Shown one piece after another: positions 14,412 through 15,657 of a stretch of 15,657 nt of DNA. The DNA comes from CAUTVF01 sp963541805 (GTDB taxonomy: Bacteria > Pseudomonadota > Alphaproteobacteria > Rs-D84 > CASDRH01). The DNA lies in assembly GCA_963541805.1 (NCBI GenBank), contig CAUTVF010000019.1:1-15657 (forward strand), in the 5' to 3' direction. The notes beneath the pieces were generated by a model. That model was not told the DNA's origin and did no database searches. It was given only the letters and a program-made list of their open reading frames with translations. Numbering within the stretch: position 1 is the first letter of the stretch; every line of letters begins with the position of its first letter. The translations under genes were made by a program, and so were the position numbers.

Positions 14412-15095
14412 ATGACAGAAAAAATAAAACCCGTAATTAAAAATATTTTTTGGGATGTCGATGGGGTACTTGCAAATTTAAATTTCGCTTACTTTAATTT
14501 TTTAAAAAATCACCCGAATTATAAAGATAAATATGGAAATATTGAATGGAATGACCTTCCAAAAGTTTTGCCAATCGTTCCAAAATACGGAGCATTGGAA
14601 TTAAAAACACATCCGGAAATAGGAAAAGAGATGGATTATGATTTTTGCCATAGCCCAGAATTTTTTAATAATCGCCCACTATATCCGGACGTGATAGAAA
14701 CACTAAAAGAATTAAACAAAATGGGTTATAAACAGTTTACAATGTCTGCAACATTTAACATTGAAACAAAAAGAAAATTATTAAACGATTTATTTAAAGA
14801 TGTTTTAGATTTTTTGGTAATTGAAGTTGTAGAACATGGTAAATTTATGCATGATACAGCAAAAGAAGATATGTTAAAATATTGCTTCAATAAATATGGA
14901 TTAAAAGCGGAAGAAACAGTTTTGGTTGATGATAGAATTTATAATCAACATGCAATCATCAATGTTGGTGGACATCCGGTTCGTTACAGATGCGAATTTA
15001 CAACAGACTTACCAGATGACATGAAATGGATTCCAGAAGTGCACTCATTGGAAGAATTTAAAAGTTGGTTAAAAACGGAAACCACTTTTAATTAA
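14412..15095 (+). CDS. HAD-superfamily hydrolase
   Basis: The 227-residue protein has the HAD motifs in order: motif I FWDVDGVLA with nucleophile D15 and acid D17, motif II TMSAT (110-114), a lysine candidate at K144 or K151, and motif IV VLVDDRIYN with D173/D174. The roughly 75 residues between motif I and the helix before motif II form a C1-type cap, which usually means a small-molecule phosphatase. AAGGAG precedes the ATG and a strong terminator follows. Its place behind kdsB raises the idea that it dephosphorylates a Kdo precursor. KdsC enzymes, however, are about 180 residues and capless, so this is not a normal KdsC. The substrate is unknown. Confidence 0.8.
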   Translation: MTEKIKPVIKNIFWDVDGVLANLNFAYFNFLKNHPNYKDKYGNIEWNDLPKVLPIVPKYGALELKTHPEIGKEMDYDFCHSPEFFNNRPLYPDVIETLKELNKMGYKQFTMSATFNIETKRKLLNDLFKDVLDFLVIEVVEHGKFMHDTAKEDMLKYCFNKYGLKAEETVLVDDRIYNQHAIINVGGHPVRYRCEFTTDLPDDMKWIPEVHSLEEFKSWLKTETTFN

Positions 15096-15121
15096 AACAA
15101 TAAATTTTTTATAGAACTTAT

Positions 15122-15149
15122 AAAATGGTGTTAACATAACACCATTTTT
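15122..15149 (+). terminator. Intrinsic terminator of the kdsB operon
   Basis: AAAATGGTGTTA (15122-15133), loop ACA, TAACACCATTTT (15137-15148) and a further T. The 12-bp stem is perfect. The A-run on the other side means it could also stop minus-strand transcripts from the outer-membrane protein gene. Confidence 0.9.
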
Positions 15150-15240
15150 ATTATTTTTTACAATATGATTAAATATCAAAATTCACAACTTAATACAAAA
15201 AGCATCAATATGGTTGTAAATATAAAATTATTTAAAAATT

Positions 15241-15657
15241 TTAGAATTCCTGACGAATACCAATACTTATCAAATATGGCCTTGTTTTCATTTCCAAAAT
15301 ATTCATTGTAACCATATCACTAATTGATGCAGAGGTTGCTTTGTTTGTTTGTGTTAATTTATAATCTTTCAAAGTTGAAATTTTTCCAAGTGACATTTTT
15401 TTTAAACTAATATCAATAAATGTGTCATCATATACTTTTGAATATAATCCAAGACTCAACATTGTTGCATGTTTATATAGCGATTTTTTATTAATTATAC
15501 TATTTAATTCATACTTTTTGTTATTATCTTCTATGTTTATAGTAAATTTATTTAACTGATTATTCACAACCCCCAATCCAGCACCCAAATACAACCACAT
15601 ACGATTTAACTTTAAATCAATAAAAATCTCCAGGATATATGTGCTGGAGATTCTTAA
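15241..15657 (-). CDS. Outer-membrane beta-barrel protein, C-terminal part (5' end outside window or lost)
   Basis: The frame is open to the window edge. The 119 residues from ATG 15600 show amphipathic strands: MWLYLGAGLGVVNNQ, resembling the 'pYlGaGlG' strand of OmpA/Opa-like porins, then THATMLSLG-like and TFIDISLKKMSLG strands, and the end RPYLISIGIRQEF with the terminal phenylalanine recognised by the BAM machinery. This is only about half of a normal barrel. A hairpin with a T-run (15622-15652) lies just upstream in the reading direction and no ribosome site precedes ATG 15600. The gene is therefore either cut only by the window or is a remnant that has lost its 5' half; I cannot decide. 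Confidence 0.6.
   Translation of the reverse strand, partial: LRISSTYILEIFIDLKLNRMWLYLGAGLGVVNNQLNKFTINIEDNNKKYELNSIINKKSLYKHATMLSLGLYSKVYDDTFIDISLKKMSLGKISTLKDYKLTQTNKATSASISDMVTMNILEMKTRPYLISIGIRQEF
15622..15652 (-). terminator. Terminator-like hairpin inside or before the barrel gene
   Basis: On the minus strand AATCTCCAG, a 10-nt loop and CTGGAGATT form a perfect 9-bp stem running into five T. It looks like an intrinsic terminator for a minus-strand gene beyond the window edge, yet it lies in an open frame joined to the barrel gene. Confidence 0.5.

Noticed and set aside
1..15657. CRISPR arrays, insertion sequences, phage genes or restriction/defence operons
   Set aside because: No regularly spaced repeats, transposase or integrase motifs, or recognised defence genes were seen on either strand.

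Overview
This is an AT-rich window, most likely from the chromosome of an alphaproteobacterium. The orphan GroES has the alphaproteobacterial form (MKFxPL start, KTAGGIIIPDTAKEKP mobile loop). KdsB implies a Kdo-containing LPS, and the outer-membrane proteins imply a Gram-negative envelope. The lineage is inferred from protein style only; no rRNA is present. Nearly every recognisable gene concerns the envelope, secretion or surface sugars.

Layout. (1) 1-564: the 3' part of a cysteine-rich protein gene, then a long hairpin at 676-717. (2) 808-1601: a short Smr-domain gene convergent with a membrane-anchored, CpxP/Spy-like (heavy-metal-sensor type) protein. (3) 1768-2786: a tiny secreted four-cysteine peptide, tRNA-Ser(UGA) and tRNA-Gly(GCC) on the minus strand, and groES without groEL. 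(4) 3189-3650: a small exported protein with a strong promoter and terminator. (5) 3774-6587: an operon of two glycosyltransferases (GT92-like and GT8) and galE. (6) 6584-11568, minus strand: an ABC exporter, then a promoter, a TbpB-like surface lipoprotein with a coiled-coil stalk, and a Slam-type outer-membrane translocon (TPR plus beta-barrel) translationally coupled to the lipoprotein. (7) 11662-13113: a second secreted cysteine-rich protein whose promoter spacer contains a run of nine G, followed by a hairpin with the same loop as the first. (8) 13162-15149: kdsB, an unknown gene and a HAD-family hydrolase. (9) 15241-15657: the 3' end of an outer-membrane beta-barrel gene, minus strand.

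Three points stand out. First, the two cysteine-rich genes are followed at almost the same distance (111 and 108 nt after the stop) by hairpins whose stems differ in sequence but stay paired. Their loops share the identical 12-mer TTCCTCCAAGTT, which contains the anti-Shine-Dalgarno core CCTCC. Second, the second cysteine-rich gene has a G9 tract between its -35 and -10 boxes, the arrangement expected of a phase-variable surface gene. Third, the Slam/lipoprotein pair is a complete surface-lipoprotein display unit whose cargo has an unusual stalk-plus-barrel architecture. All functional statements rest on reading motifs by eye; no database search was run.
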